From NCBI RefSeq assembly GCF_026343115.1, contig NZ_JAPEMC010000001.1:3596001-3660000 (forward strand): a stretch of 64,000 nt of DNA, read 5' to 3'. This DNA comes from Streptomyces sp. NBC_00102. Its GTDB lineage: Bacteria > Actinomycetota > Actinomycetes > Streptomycetales > Streptomycetaceae. Position numbers and translations under genes: made by a program. The notes under the pieces were generated by a model. That model worked only from the letters and a program-made list of their open reading frames with translations, ran no database searches and had not been told where the DNA came from. Each line of letters opens with the position of its first letter. The stretch's first letter is position 1. Below, one piece after another: positions 16,100 to 24,634 of this stretch.

Positions 16100-16975
16100 G
16101 TGCCGATTCTCGAATTGTGCGCCGGCTACGGAGGCGTCGGGTTGGCTGTTGAATCGCTCACCGGCGACCGCGTGGCTTTCGTTGCAGACAACTCCGCCGC
16201 TGCTTCTGCGGTGCTCGCGGAGCGGTTCTCGGTACCGAACCTCGGTGACATTAGTACCGCCGATTGGGGGTCGGTTGCCGAGAGCGTTAACGTCCTCACT
16301 GCCGGTTTCCCCTGCCAGGACATCAGTACCGCAGGGAGGGGAGCGGGAATCCATGGGGAGCGCTCGGGGGTCTGGAAATACGTTGTCGCTGCCATTTGCC
16401 GAGTTCGACCAGAGTTCGTGTTCCTGGAGAACGTCGCAGCTATCCGTAGAAGGGGCCTTGACGTTGTTCTTGGGGATTTGGCCGCGAGCGGGTACGACGC
16501 GGCGTGGTGCTGCCTCCGAGCGTCCGCAATTGGCGCCCCACACCAGCGCGACCGGTGGTTCTGCGTCGCTCGGCTTTCCGACTCCGGACACCGGAGTAAG
16601 CCCCAATGGGCACGGACGCCGAGGGGGCAAAGCGGGGAACGGCCGGCAATCGGGGGCGAGCCTCGACGTGGTGGCGAAAAGTTTGCCGATCTCTACTCTC
16701 CTAGCGGTTGGTGGGGCGATCGCGCCGACCGAATCCGCACGTGGGAGAAAGTGACGGGATTCCCTGCCCCACGCCCGACCGTGCTCGACCATCGGGGCCG
16801 GCTGCTACTCGCACCGGAATTTACAGAATGGCTAATGGGCCTTGCGCCGCGATGGGTGACCGGAATTCCCGGACTCACGCGGACCGAACAGCTTCACATC
16901 ATCGGTAACGGTGTGGTGCCGCTACAGGCACGCACCGCCTATGCACATCTATTGAAGACACTGGGGGACGCGTGA
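16100..16975 (+). CDS. C5-cytosine DNA methyltransferase 2
   Basis: 291 aa from GTG one base after the stop of methyltransferase 1. Motif I LCAGYGGVG, motif IV GFPCQDIS (Cys72), motif VI FLENVA (Glu110), motif VIII HQRDRWF and motif X IIGNGVVPLQA are all present. It closely resembles its neighbour over the first 180 residues and the last 90. The variable linker, likely the DNA target region, is shorter and different. That is consistent with duplication followed by a change of recognition site. It lacks a G tract. GTGA overlap with the next gene indicates coupling. Confidence 0.87.
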   Translation: MPILELCAGYGGVGLAVESLTGDRVAFVADNSAAASAVLAERFSVPNLGDISTADWGSVAESVNVLTAGFPCQDISTAGRGAGIHGERSGVWKYVVAAICRVRPEFVFLENVAAIRRRGLDVVLGDLAASGYDAAWCCLRASAIGAPHQRDRWFCVARLSDSGHRSKPQWARTPRGQSGERPAIGGEPRRGGEKFADLYSPSGWWGDRADRIRTWEKVTGFPAPRPTVLDHRGRLLLAPEFTEWLMGLAPRWVTGIPGLTRTEQLHIIGNGVVPLQARTAYAHLLKTLGDA

Positions 16976-17256
16976 GTAAGCGCGGAGTAATCGCGGATTA
17001 CGCGGGTGAAGAGTTGTACCGGGGCGACTTGGTTGCCTACGCCGCAAGGCACGGAAACCGGGTACGTCTCGCAGACGCGATTATCCAGCGGGTTACCACT
17101 CGCCTTGAGGGCGGACGGCTCCGGCCGATGCTGCTGGTCCGTCCTACCGGCACCGAGTCGGGGTTCGCCAAGCGCCGATCCCTGCGGGCCGAGTGGATTT
17201 CCGCAGAGCATGTGCGGCTTGTGATCCCGGATGCGACGGGCGAGCGGGACCAGTAG
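16972..17256 (+). CDS. Small phage protein of unknown function
   Basis: 94 aa from GTG in a GTGA overlap with methyltransferase 2. It is a compact, strand-rich basic protein (YRGDLVAYAARHGNRVRL, RLRPMLLVRPTG) ending in HVRLVIPD, with no cysteine or catalytic motif I recognise. Its beta-barrel-like composition could suit nucleic-acid or protein binding. Coupling suggests it is made with the methyltransferases. Followed at once by a terminator. Confidence 0.6.
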   Translation: MSKRGVIADYAGEELYRGDLVAYAARHGNRVRLADAIIQRVTTRLEGGRLRPMLLVRPTGTESGFAKRRSLRAEWISAEHVRLVIPDATGERDQ

Positions 17257-17269
17257 TAGCACCACGCCT

Positions 17270-17308
17270 AGGGCTGGTCGTACCACACGGTGCGGACCGG
17301 CCCTTTTT
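17270..17308 (+). terminator. Terminator downstream of the methyltransferase operon
   Basis: AGGGCTGGTC pairs with GACCGGCCCT (one wobble), followed by five T residues. The next start codon comes 13 bases after the T run. Confidence 0.75.
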
Positions 17309-17321
17309 GATGAGGGGGTTT

Positions 17322-17507
17322 ATGGAACTCAAGATTTCGGCGGAGAGCGCTCCACCACTCGGCGACGTGCGCGCCCTGGCGGCCGGTGACGTGGTGGTCC
17401 TGGTGCCCGGGTACCAGCGCCGTCCGGATTGGGTGCGGTACCTCGCCGCCGCAGCGCATGCCATGGCGCGGGGCGCATCGGTTCGACGGGGGGCCGAGCG
17501 TGGGTAA
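17322..17507 (+). CDS. Small phage protein of unknown function
   Basis: 61 aa from ATG with GAGGGGG close upstream, which fixes the start within a longer open frame. It has an N-terminal strand (MELKISAES), a hydrophobic DVVVLVPGYQ segment and a basic C-terminus. No known domain is recognised. It overlaps the nuclease gene by eight bases. Confidence 0.5.
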   Translation: MELKISAESAPPLGDVRALAAGDVVVLVPGYQRRPDWVRYLAAAAHAMARGASVRRGAERG

Positions 17508-18018
17508 CCCCAACAAGGCCCGGGGGACGCAGTGGGAATCCGCCGTGCGGAACTTCCTGAACGCGTTCCTTGGGCTGGTGGACGACGACGGCGCGTTCAT
17601 CGACCCGTTCGACGGGCTGAACGTCCGCCGGCCCGCACAGGAAGGGACTCGGGATGTCGGCGACGTGCACGCGGCCCCGTTCATCCTCGAATGCAAGGAC
17701 GTACGGAGCCCTGCCGTACCGACGTGGCTGCGACAGGCTCGGGCGGAAGCGACGAACGCGGGCTTCCCGTACGGCGTGGTGGTGCACAAGGTGCGCGGGC
17801 TCGGCATCCGCGCGGGACGTGTGCACTTTGACGTACGTACGTGGACGCGAACACGTACAGCGCTCGGGCTGTCGACCAGGGACATGCGCGCGCGATACGG
17901 GTTCGTTCCCTCGATGCGCGGGCTCGGCTCCGGCCGCTGGTACCTGACGACCACCGTATCTGAGTTCGGGCGTCTGCTCGCCGACATACGGGCGGTGAGC
18001 ACGCGTGCTGCTCGCTGA
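17500..18018 (+). CDS. Holliday-junction-resolvase-like PD-(D/E)XK nuclease
   Basis: 172 aa from GTG at 17,500. The N-terminus KARGTQWESAV supplies the helix Glu seen in Hjc-type resolvases. DVGDVHAAPFILECKD gives the catalytic Asp and the Glu-x-Lys pair. WLRQARAEATNAGFPYGVVVHK follows as the C-terminal core. Phage enzymes of this type debranch recombination or replication intermediates before packaging. It lies between the methyltransferase block and the primase-helicase, overlapping the latter by 14 bases. A VRR-type nuclease is an alternative. Confidence 0.7.
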   Translation: MGNPNKARGTQWESAVRNFLNAFLGLVDDDGAFIDPFDGLNVRRPAQEGTRDVGDVHAAPFILECKDVRSPAVPTWLRQARAEATNAGFPYGVVVHKVRGLGIRAGRVHFDVRTWTRTRTALGLSTRDMRARYGFVPSMRGLGSGRWYLTTTVSEFGRLLADIRAVSTRAAR

Positions 18019-20440
18019 TCTGCTCGGGCGGTTCTCCGGGGTCGTCGACCACCAGGACGGGGGGTATGCCGCTCTGTGCCCCGCGCATCCGGATTCGCGT
18101 CCATCGCTACGGCTCTGGCGCGGGGAAGATCTCAAGGTTCGGCTTACGTGCCGCGCCGGCTGCGCGACCACAGACGTGATCGCATCCGTACGGCTGTCCT
18201 GGTCGGACCTGTTCGACGTGACCGGCCCCGGAGCGACGGTTCCGGCCAAGCGACCCGAGCTGGTTCCCGTCGCCCTGGTGGCCTCGCTCGGCCGGTACGT
18301 CGACCAGACGGCGGACGCCCTTGCCCTCGGCTCCGGGGAGTGGCCCGAGCGGGCCCGCCGGTACGTGGCCGACCGCTTCGGGCTCGACCCGGACACCGCT
18401 GCGGAACTCCGGCTCGGCGTCGACCAGGGCGCCGACCCCACCGAGTTCGTGCACCGCTCCCGCGCGTTCCTGGCGTTCCCCCGGCTTACGGTGCCGCTGG
18501 TCGGGTGGGACGGGGCCGCACGGGGTCTACAGGGGCGGGACCTGACCGGCCGGTGTCCGGGCCGGTGGCTCTCCCTCACGAACCCCAAGGGGCATCACTG
18601 GGCTACGTGGGGCGTTCTGCGAGGCGCCGGCGGGTGGGGCACCGTTCTCATTACCGAGGGCCCCGGGGACGGGCTCACAGCTGTTGCGGTGGGCTATGAC
18701 GCGGCGGTCGTGCGCGGTGCCTCGCTCGCCGGCTCGCCCGAGCTGGTGCAGGAACTCGCCGAGGGTCTGCGGGGCTCGCTGGTCATCCTGTGCGGCGACA
18801 ACGACCGTGCGGGCAACGGGTTTTCGGCACGGCTCGCCGAGGGACTGGCAGCCCACGGAGTCACGGCCCTGGTGCTCGACATTCCCCACCAGGGCGACGA
18901 CTTGACCGACTGGCGGGCGCGAAACCCGAGCGCGTTCCCCGCCGAACTGCACCGCGCTGTGAAGGCGGCCCGACCCGCGAGAGACACCGCCGAACGCCAA
19001 GCGGCAGCCCGTACTGCCGAGTTGGCGACCCGGACTGGGGCCGACACCGTGTCCCGCGACCAGGGCGCGGAAGCGGCGGACATCCTCGCCAAGCTGGTTT
19101 CGCAGTACGGCGAGAGCGACGCCATGAACGCTCACGCGCTGGTCGCGTGGTCGGGCGGGCGCATCCGGTACGCCTCGGGGCTCGGGTTCCACACGTGGGA
19201 CGGGCGCGTGTGGGTGCGCTCGGACATGCGGGTACGGCAGGAAATCCACCGCATGGGGGCCGCGCTGGTCCTCGCGGGGCAAAACCAGTTGGCACGCGGG
19301 TTCACGATGACTTCCCGCATCGACGCGCTGCTGACGGAGTTGTGTTCCGTTCCCAACGTATCCATTGCGACAACCGACTTTGACGACCGCCCCGACCTCT
19401 TGAACTTCCGCAACGGCACAGTCGATTTGCGCACGGGTCGGCTCCGCCCGCACGACCAGGCCGACCTACTGACGTACGGGCTCGAAATCGACTACGACCC
19501 CAACGCGCAGTGCCCTAGGTGGGAATCCTTCCTCGCTGAGATCTTCCCGAACATGCCCGAGTTGCCCGCGTACATTCAGCGGCTCATCGGCTACGGGATC
19601 ACCGGCCACACCACGGAACAGGCATTCGCAGTTTTGTGGGGCAAGGGCGCCAACGGAAAGAGCGTGCTGGTGGACACCGTGACTTCCGTGTTTCGTGCCA
19701 TCACGCGCACCACCCCGTTTGCCACGTTCGAGGAACGCAAGAGCGGCGGCATTCCCAACGATGTTGCAGCGCTGCGCGGTTCACGTCTCGTCATGGCGTC
19801 CGAGGGGGAGGCAGGCAAGGCAATGTCGGAATCCATCCTTAAGCGGGTCACCGGTAAGGACATGATCTCGGCAAGGTTCCTGCGGCAAGAGTACTTTGAA
19901 TTCAAGCCTTCCTTTCTGCTGCTACTCGCTACGAATCATAAGCCCAAGTTCAGGTCACAGGATGAAGGGCTTTGGCGTCGGGTCAAACTGCTGCCTTTCA
20001 AGCGGTGGTTTGCCCCCGAAGAGCGAGACCCGGACTTGGACCGGACGCTACTCGGCGAAGCCGAGGGAATCGCCGCATGGGCGGTCCGCGGAGCCGTCGA
20101 CTGGTTCGCCGACGGACTACAAGACCCACAGGTCATCACGGGCGCATCACAGGAGTATCGGGAAACCTCAGACCCGCTCGCGGGGTTCCTTCCCGGGGTC
20201 CTGGAACGCTGCGACGAATCCACTTTGATAAGCGGAAACGCCGCCTTTAACTCCTACCTCGAATGGTGCACGGCGGAAAACCTACCCGCTAAGGAGCAGT
20301 GGACGCGACGCGCCTTTTACGACGCCATGGAGGAACGGGGGGCCGTGCGGAAGAAGACGAACAAGGGAATTGCGCTGGGTGGGCTCCGCCTTGCCGACGA
20401 TGGGCCGGAGCCGGGGGGCCCGGGGATCTTCAGGACCTGA
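18005..20440 (+). CDS. Primase-helicase (zinc/TOPRIM plus SF3 D5-type)
   Basis: 811 aa from GTG. Residues 25-53 hold a Cys/His zinc site (CPAH...CRAGC) of the CHC2 type. A TOPRIM-like region near 215-300 has ITEGPGDGLTA and ILCGDNDRAGN. A D5_N segment follows (about 370-480, FHTWDGRVWVRSD). The superfamily 3 helicase domain has Walker A GKGANGKS near 547 and Walker B-like RLVMASEGE, with sensor motif LLLATNHKP. It likely unwinds and primes phage replication forks beside the polymerase at 20,510. The C-terminus (from about 740) is a winged-helix-type region. Confidence 0.88.
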   Translation: MLLADLLGRFSGVVDHQDGGYAALCPAHPDSRPSLRLWRGEDLKVRLTCRAGCATTDVIASVRLSWSDLFDVTGPGATVPAKRPELVPVALVASLGRYVDQTADALALGSGEWPERARRYVADRFGLDPDTAAELRLGVDQGADPTEFVHRSRAFLAFPRLTVPLVGWDGAARGLQGRDLTGRCPGRWLSLTNPKGHHWATWGVLRGAGGWGTVLITEGPGDGLTAVAVGYDAAVVRGASLAGSPELVQELAEGLRGSLVILCGDNDRAGNGFSARLAEGLAAHGVTALVLDIPHQGDDLTDWRARNPSAFPAELHRAVKAARPARDTAERQAAARTAELATRTGADTVSRDQGAEAADILAKLVSQYGESDAMNAHALVAWSGGRIRYASGLGFHTWDGRVWVRSDMRVRQEIHRMGAALVLAGQNQLARGFTMTSRIDALLTELCSVPNVSIATTDFDDRPDLLNFRNGTVDLRTGRLRPHDQADLLTYGLEIDYDPNAQCPRWESFLAEIFPNMPELPAYIQRLIGYGITGHTTEQAFAVLWGKGANGKSVLVDTVTSVFRAITRTTPFATFEERKSGGIPNDVAALRGSRLVMASEGEAGKAMSESILKRVTGKDMISARFLRQEYFEFKPSFLLLLATNHKPKFRSQDEGLWRRVKLLPFKRWFAPEERDPDLDRTLLGEAEGIAAWAVRGAVDWFADGLQDPQVITGASQEYRETSDPLAGFLPGVLERCDESTLISGNAAFNSYLEWCTAENLPAKEQWTRRAFYDAMEERGAVRKKTNKGIALGGLRLADDGPEPGGPGIFRT

Positions 20441-20459
20441 CGTAACACCCACACCACAC

Positions 20460-20489
20460 AGGGCCGCTCGCCAACCGGAGAGCGGCCCT
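20460..20489 (+). terminator. Terminator between primase-helicase and polymerase
   Basis: A perfect ten-base stem, AGGGCCGCTC with GAGCGGCCCT, followed by a pyrimidine-rich CTCCTGCTT rather than a clean T run. The polymerase ATG is 20 bases away. Confidence 0.65.
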
Positions 20490-20509
20490 CTCCTGCTTAT
20501 GGGGGACGC

Positions 20510-22363
20510 ATGCAGATATTCCGGCACGAGGTGGCCGGCGAGACCATAACCGTGCGCGTCCCCGAGGACGCGGACGACCTAGAGCAGTTCCGTAAATGGC
20601 TGTCCCGTGCGCGGCTGCGGGGGCCTGTTGCCGTCGACACCGAAACCACTGGACTTGATGTGTTCAGCCCCACGTTCAGGCTGCGGACCGTCCAGTTCGG
20701 AGACACGCGGGACGCATGGGTAATCCTGTACGAGCGAGGCGGTTACCACGCTTCCTATGCTCGCGACGCGCTGCTACGGTGCCGCGAAATCCTGATTCAC
20801 AATTCCGCCTATGACTGGCTAGTCATCGAACAGTGCGCGGGAATCCCCTTCGACGACCTAGCACCCTACACGACCGACACCCGCATTCTCGCGGCCCTCT
20901 GCGATCCGAGACAACCCCAAGAGGGCGGAATCGGGACCGCACTCAAACCGCTATCGGCAAAGTGGATCGACCCTGCCGCCCCGGACACTCAGGGGGGCCT
21001 TACAAAAGTTTTCAATTCTCTCGGGTTCACCAAGGAAACCGGGTGGGCCAATATCCCGCTTACGCACCCCACTTTTCTGCTGTACGCGGGCCTTGACGTG
21101 ATCCTGACGGCGCGGCTCGCCCCCGTGCTGCGAAGGGAGCTGGGCCGGCTCGGCGTGCGCCCCGAGCTGGTGGCGTACGAACACGAGATAGCGAGGCTCT
21201 GCGCGACCATGCAGCGCACGGGGCTGCTGGTGGACCAGGACTACGCGGCCCCACTCGCCCGCCGGCTCGCCGAGGAAACCGAGAAGTACAGCACCGTCGC
21301 TGCCCGGTACGGCGTGACCAAGGTTGGGTCCGCCGGGCAGGTCGCGGATGCCCTCGGGGGCATGGGCGAGACGCTGACCGAGCGGACCGGCTCGGGCGCA
21401 CTCAAGGTCGACAAGCAAGTCTTGCTACCCCTCGCGGACCTGGATCGGGACTGGCAGCGCATCGGGGCCCGCGAGCCAAATCCTCTTGCCTACGCGGTAC
21501 TTCGGGCCAAAAGGGCGAGCAAGTGGGGCGTTACCTACGCCGAGCGGTTCATGTCCAAGCTCGACGCCGGGGGCAGGCTGCACAGCACCATTTCCCCCCT
21601 TGCAGCGCGCACAGGCCGCATGTCCGTGACGGACGGGCTGCACCAGCTGCCGAGTTCGGACCACGTGATCCGCCGCGCGATCCTCGCCGAGCCCGGACAC
21701 GTCATGGTCTCGGTGGACTTTCAGGCAATTGAAATGCGGGTGTTGGCAGCCCTCGCCAACATAAAGGCCATGAAATCCGGATTCATAAGCGGTGGCGAGA
21801 AGTTCGATATCCACGCCTATACCGCCCGCCTCATTAAGGGCGACGCTGCCACTCCGAAGGATCGAAAAGTCTTCAAGGGTGCTGGCTTCGGAAAAGTGTA
21901 CGGGGGTGGGATAAAAACCATTGCGCGGCAGACCGGAGCCACCGAAGCGGAAATTGCTCAAGCGGTCGTCGCATACGACCGGGCCTTTCCGGAGATCAAG
22001 CGAGCGTCGGCTCGGTGGCAGCGCGAGGCATTCCAGAACGGCATGGTGTTCGTCTCCGCGACGGGCCGAAGGCTTCCGCTGGACCGGGACCGCACCTACG
22101 CCGTGGTTAATTATGCCTGTCAAAGCGTCGCCCGCGATGTCCTCGGGCAAGCCATGCTGAATGTCGAGTCCGCCGGGCTGCTCGAATTCTGCCGCTTGCC
22201 AATCCACGATGAGTTGTTGGCGTCAGTGCCCGCTAGAGATGCCGAAGAGATTGCCCGAGAGTTCAAGCGCTGTATGACGTGGTCGCTCTATGGGGTGCCG
22301 ATCGAAGCTGACGCGGAAATAGGGGGCCGGTCGTGGGGGTCGCTTTACGGCGCTGATTTCTAA
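20510..22363 (+). CDS. DNA polymerase, family A
   Basis: 617 aa from ATG with GGGGGA upstream. The N-terminal 3'-5' exonuclease has AVDTETTGLD (Asp43, Glu45), then ILIHNSAYD and YAGLDVILTARL. Polymerase motif A is VSVDFQAIEMRVL (about 400-412). Motif B is DRKVFKGAGFGKVYGGG (about 450-466) and motif C is PIHDELL (about 565). There is no 5'-3' exonuclease, as expected for phage enzymes. The fingers contain LHQLPSS, where cellular enzymes have a related Asn-Leu-Gln. It copies the phage genome with the primase-helicase upstream. No processivity factor is nearby. Confidence 0.92.
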   Translation: MQIFRHEVAGETITVRVPEDADDLEQFRKWLSRARLRGPVAVDTETTGLDVFSPTFRLRTVQFGDTRDAWVILYERGGYHASYARDALLRCREILIHNSAYDWLVIEQCAGIPFDDLAPYTTDTRILAALCDPRQPQEGGIGTALKPLSAKWIDPAAPDTQGGLTKVFNSLGFTKETGWANIPLTHPTFLLYAGLDVILTARLAPVLRRELGRLGVRPELVAYEHEIARLCATMQRTGLLVDQDYAAPLARRLAEETEKYSTVAARYGVTKVGSAGQVADALGGMGETLTERTGSGALKVDKQVLLPLADLDRDWQRIGAREPNPLAYAVLRAKRASKWGVTYAERFMSKLDAGGRLHSTISPLAARTGRMSVTDGLHQLPSSDHVIRRAILAEPGHVMVSVDFQAIEMRVLAALANIKAMKSGFISGGEKFDIHAYTARLIKGDAATPKDRKVFKGAGFGKVYGGGIKTIARQTGATEAEIAQAVVAYDRAFPEIKRASARWQREAFQNGMVFVSATGRRLPLDRDRTYAVVNYACQSVARDVLGQAMLNVESAGLLEFCRLPIHDELLASVPARDAEEIAREFKRCMTWSLYGVPIEADAEIGGRSWGSLYGADF

Positions 22364-22813
22364 GCTGAGTCCCACATCGAGAGACGCACCGGTCGGCTCG
22401 ACTCCCTTGCACGCCACAGGGTTGCACCACTGCGCATCACGACAGGGCAACGAAATTCCACGCTCCACGCACACTTTGCAACTCTCGGTTGATTTTTCTT
22501 CCGCCGCAGTCGCGTTTAGTAGTCGTTTGTTGCGGCTGATGCACTGATCGAGCACGTAAACCACCATCTAGACCGATCCGTCCCCTTTGGGTGCATGGCC
22601 GCTCGGGCTCCATTTATCTAAATTCATCGCCACGCAGCGATCACGGCAATGCGCAAGCCCCGTCCTGCTAATCCGGGACGGGGCATTTTTGTGCCCTTTT
22701 GCAAGGCGCATTGCATTCGAGCTGCGGGTCATCTGGCGACCCCTCGGCGCGTTCCGGGAAACCCTCCGTCCCTACGGAGGGGCAACCAAACTTCCCACTC
22801 GGAACGGTGCCTC
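22364..22813 (+). promoter_or_regulatory. Non-coding leader region before the sigma-like gene
   Basis: About 450 bases with no gene I can support and a lower GC content than its surroundings. It contains one clear terminator (22,657-22,690) and a CCCTCCG/CGGAGGG hairpin at about 22,764-22,783, some 30 bases before the ATG of the split sigma-like gene. A promoter for that gene probably lies between the two, but I cannot assign -35/-10 boxes with confidence. A cysteine-rich minus-strand frame here was considered and rejected. Confidence 0.4.
22657..22690 (+). terminator. Terminator downstream of the polymerase
   Basis: GCCCCGTCC pairs perfectly with GGACGGGGC and is followed by A and five T residues. 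It ends the replication transcript. Confidence 0.8.
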
Positions 22814-23344
22814 ATGACGACGCTCACCCACGCTCAGATCTCCGCCGCCAAGAACAACGACCTCTCCGCGGTAAGTGAAGTGATCCGGGAAACCGAATCG
22901 CTGGTTTCCTCCCGGGCACGGAAGATCGTCGGTACCAGCGGCCCTAGCGACCTGGTGGAGGATCTGACACAGATCGGCCGCATCACGGTCTGGCAGGCAA
23001 TCAAGACGTTCGTCGGCGATGAGCCCAACCAGTTCATGGCCCACATCGACCGGGCAGTGACGCGCGCTATGGAGGATGCCCGGCGGGAAGCTACCCGCCC
23101 CGGGGTTGCTCCCCGCGTGGCGAAGGCTTTTGAGGATGCGATCTCAAAGGCTGTTGGTGACCCGTACGCGGCGGAGCGCATCGCCACCACGGACGCCATG
23201 GGCCGCGACAAGATGAGCCCCGAACTCGCCCGCGCAGCGCGCCTTTCGTGGCTCGGCGTCGATTCGCTCGACCGCCCTTTCAACGCTCCGCTGCTCGGGC
23301 CCGGAGTGAACCGCCCCGGGTCGAGTGGAGACTCAATTCCGTGA
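22814..23344 (+). pseudogene. Sigma-like factor, N-terminal part, split by IS
   Basis: From ATG 22,814 the reading begins MTTLTHAQISAAKNND. It continues with SLVSSRARKIVG, LVEDLTQIGRITVWQAIKTF and HIDRAVTRAMEDARREATR, the arrangement of sigma-70 region 2 (core binding and -10 recognition). At 23,307 the frame runs into an insertion sequence and stops after 13 foreign codons. Removing the element and one GAG copy joins GPG-V to TLGDVV in frame and restores a protein of about 280 residues with the part at 24,635-24,954. The intact protein probably directed RNA polymerase to phage promoters, so its loss could hold the prophage in a defective state. Some proteins of this type act in competence or other regulation instead. 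Confidence 0.75.
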
Positions 23345-24634
23345 AAGGATTGAGTCATGGCACGCCCTTCCTCTTATCCCGTTGAGCTGCGCAAACGAGC
23401 GGTTCGTATGGTCGGCGAGGTCCGCGGTGACTACCCGAACGAGTCGGCTGCCGTGCGGGCGGTCGCCCAGAAGCTCGGTATCGGTTCGGCCGAGACCCTG
23501 CGGAACTGGGTCAGGCGGGACGAGATCGACTCCGGGCAGCGTCCGGGCACGACGTCGGAGGAGTCCGCGGCGATGAAGGCGTTGAAGAAGGAGAACGCCG
23601 AATTGCGCCGCGCGAACGACATCCTGAAGGCTGCGGCGTCTTTCTTCGCGGCCGAGCTCGACCGGCCACACACGCTCGTAGCGTTCATCGACGAGCACCG
23701 GGCCCGCTTCGGCGGTGTCGAGCCGATCTGCCGCGTACTCGCCGAGCACGACTGCAAGATCGCCCCCTCCACCTACTACGCGGCGAAGAAACGCGCCGCC
23801 GAACCTTCGGCCAGACAGGTGCGGGACGCCGTCCTCAAGGACGCGATCACCGAGGTCCACGAGGCCAACTACCGTGTCTACGGCGCCAGGAAAGTCTGGC
23901 GCGAGCTGCACCGACAGGGCCACACCGTGGCCCGGTGCACCGTCGAACGTCTCATGCGCGAGCTCGGCATCACCGGCGCCGTCCGCGGAAGGAAGGTCAT
24001 CACCACGATCCAGGACAGCAGCGTCGAGCGGGCACCGGACCTGCTGGACCGCAAGTTCGTCGCGTCGGCCCCCAACCGCTACTGGGTCGCCGACTTCACC
24101 CACGTCAAGACCTGGTCGGGGGTCGTCTACGTCGCCTTCGTCGTCGACACCTTCTCCCGCCGGATCGTCGGCTGGTCCGCTGCCACATCGAAGGAGACCA
24201 AGCTCGTCCTGGACACTCTGGACATGGCCCTGTGGCAACGCGACCGCGATGAACACCCCCACCGGCGCGGCGAGTTGATACATCATTCCGATGCCGGGTC
24301 GCAGTACACGAGCTTCCGGCTCGCCGAGCACCTGGCAGCCGCCGGCATCGCCGCCTCGATCGGCTCGGTCGGCGACGCCTACGACAACGCCCTCATGGAG
24401 TCCGCGATCGGCCTGTTCAAGACCGAGCTGATCAAACCGGGGCGCCCCTGGAGGACTCTTTCCCAGGTCGAGCTCGCTACCGCGGAGTGGGTGGACTGGT
24501 ACTGCCACCGCCGGCTCCACGGTGAAATAGGGCACATCCCACCCGTCGAATACGAGACCAACTACTACCGCGCGACCACGAAACCCCAGGTCACAACCGC
24601 AATATGAAGTCTCTACCGAACCCGGGGCGGTTCA
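23307..24634 (+). mobile_element. IS3-family insertion sequence, 1,328 bp
   Basis: The ends are imperfect inverted repeats of about 28 bases. Both begin TGAACCGCCCCGGGT, then TCGAGTGGAGAC-like on the left and TCGGTAGAGAC-like on the right. The element is flanked by GAG at 23,304-23,306 and GAG at 24,635-24,637, the 3-bp duplication expected for IS3-type transposition. It contains one transposase gene and no cargo. Insertion splits a phage sigma-like gene in the same orientation. Confidence 0.92.
23357..24607 (+). CDS. IS3-family transposase (single frame)
   Basis: 416 aa. An N-terminal helix-turn-helix (about 5-60, SYPVELRKRAVRM then ETLRNWVRRDEID) and a leucine-zipper-like coiled coil (MKALKKENAELRRANDILK) form the OrfA part. 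The rve/DDE core has WVADFTH (Asp about 245), SDAGSQYTS (Asp about 312) and NALMESAIGLFK (Glu about 347), with the normal 35-residue gap. In most IS3 members OrfA and OrfB are joined by a -1 frameshift. Here they are already one frame, so it would be made constitutively. GAAAGGA precedes the ATG. The stop overlaps an ATG (ATGA) that reads into the downstream half of the split gene. Confidence 0.9.
   Translation: MARPSSYPVELRKRAVRMVGEVRGDYPNESAAVRAVAQKLGIGSAETLRNWVRRDEIDSGQRPGTTSEESAAMKALKKENAELRRANDILKAAASFFAAELDRPHTLVAFIDEHRARFGGVEPICRVLAEHDCKIAPSTYYAAKKRAAEPSARQVRDAVLKDAITEVHEANYRVYGARKVWRELHRQGHTVARCTVERLMRELGITGAVRGRKVITTIQDSSVERAPDLLDRKFVASAPNRYWVADFTHVKTWSGVVYVAFVVDTFSRRIVGWSAATSKETKLVLDTLDMALWQRDRDEHPHRRGELIHHSDAGSQYTSFRLAEHLAAAGIAASIGSVGDAYDNALMESAIGLFKTELIKPGRPWRTLSQVELATAEWVDWYCHRRLHGEIGHIPPVEYETNYYRATTKPQVTTAI

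Noticed and set aside
22223..22567. Minus-strand cysteine-rich frame (CKVC, LPCRDAQWC) downstream of the polymerase
   Set aside because: It runs 140 bases antisense into the polymerase gene, has no ribosome site and no recognised family. The Cys pattern is probably chance.
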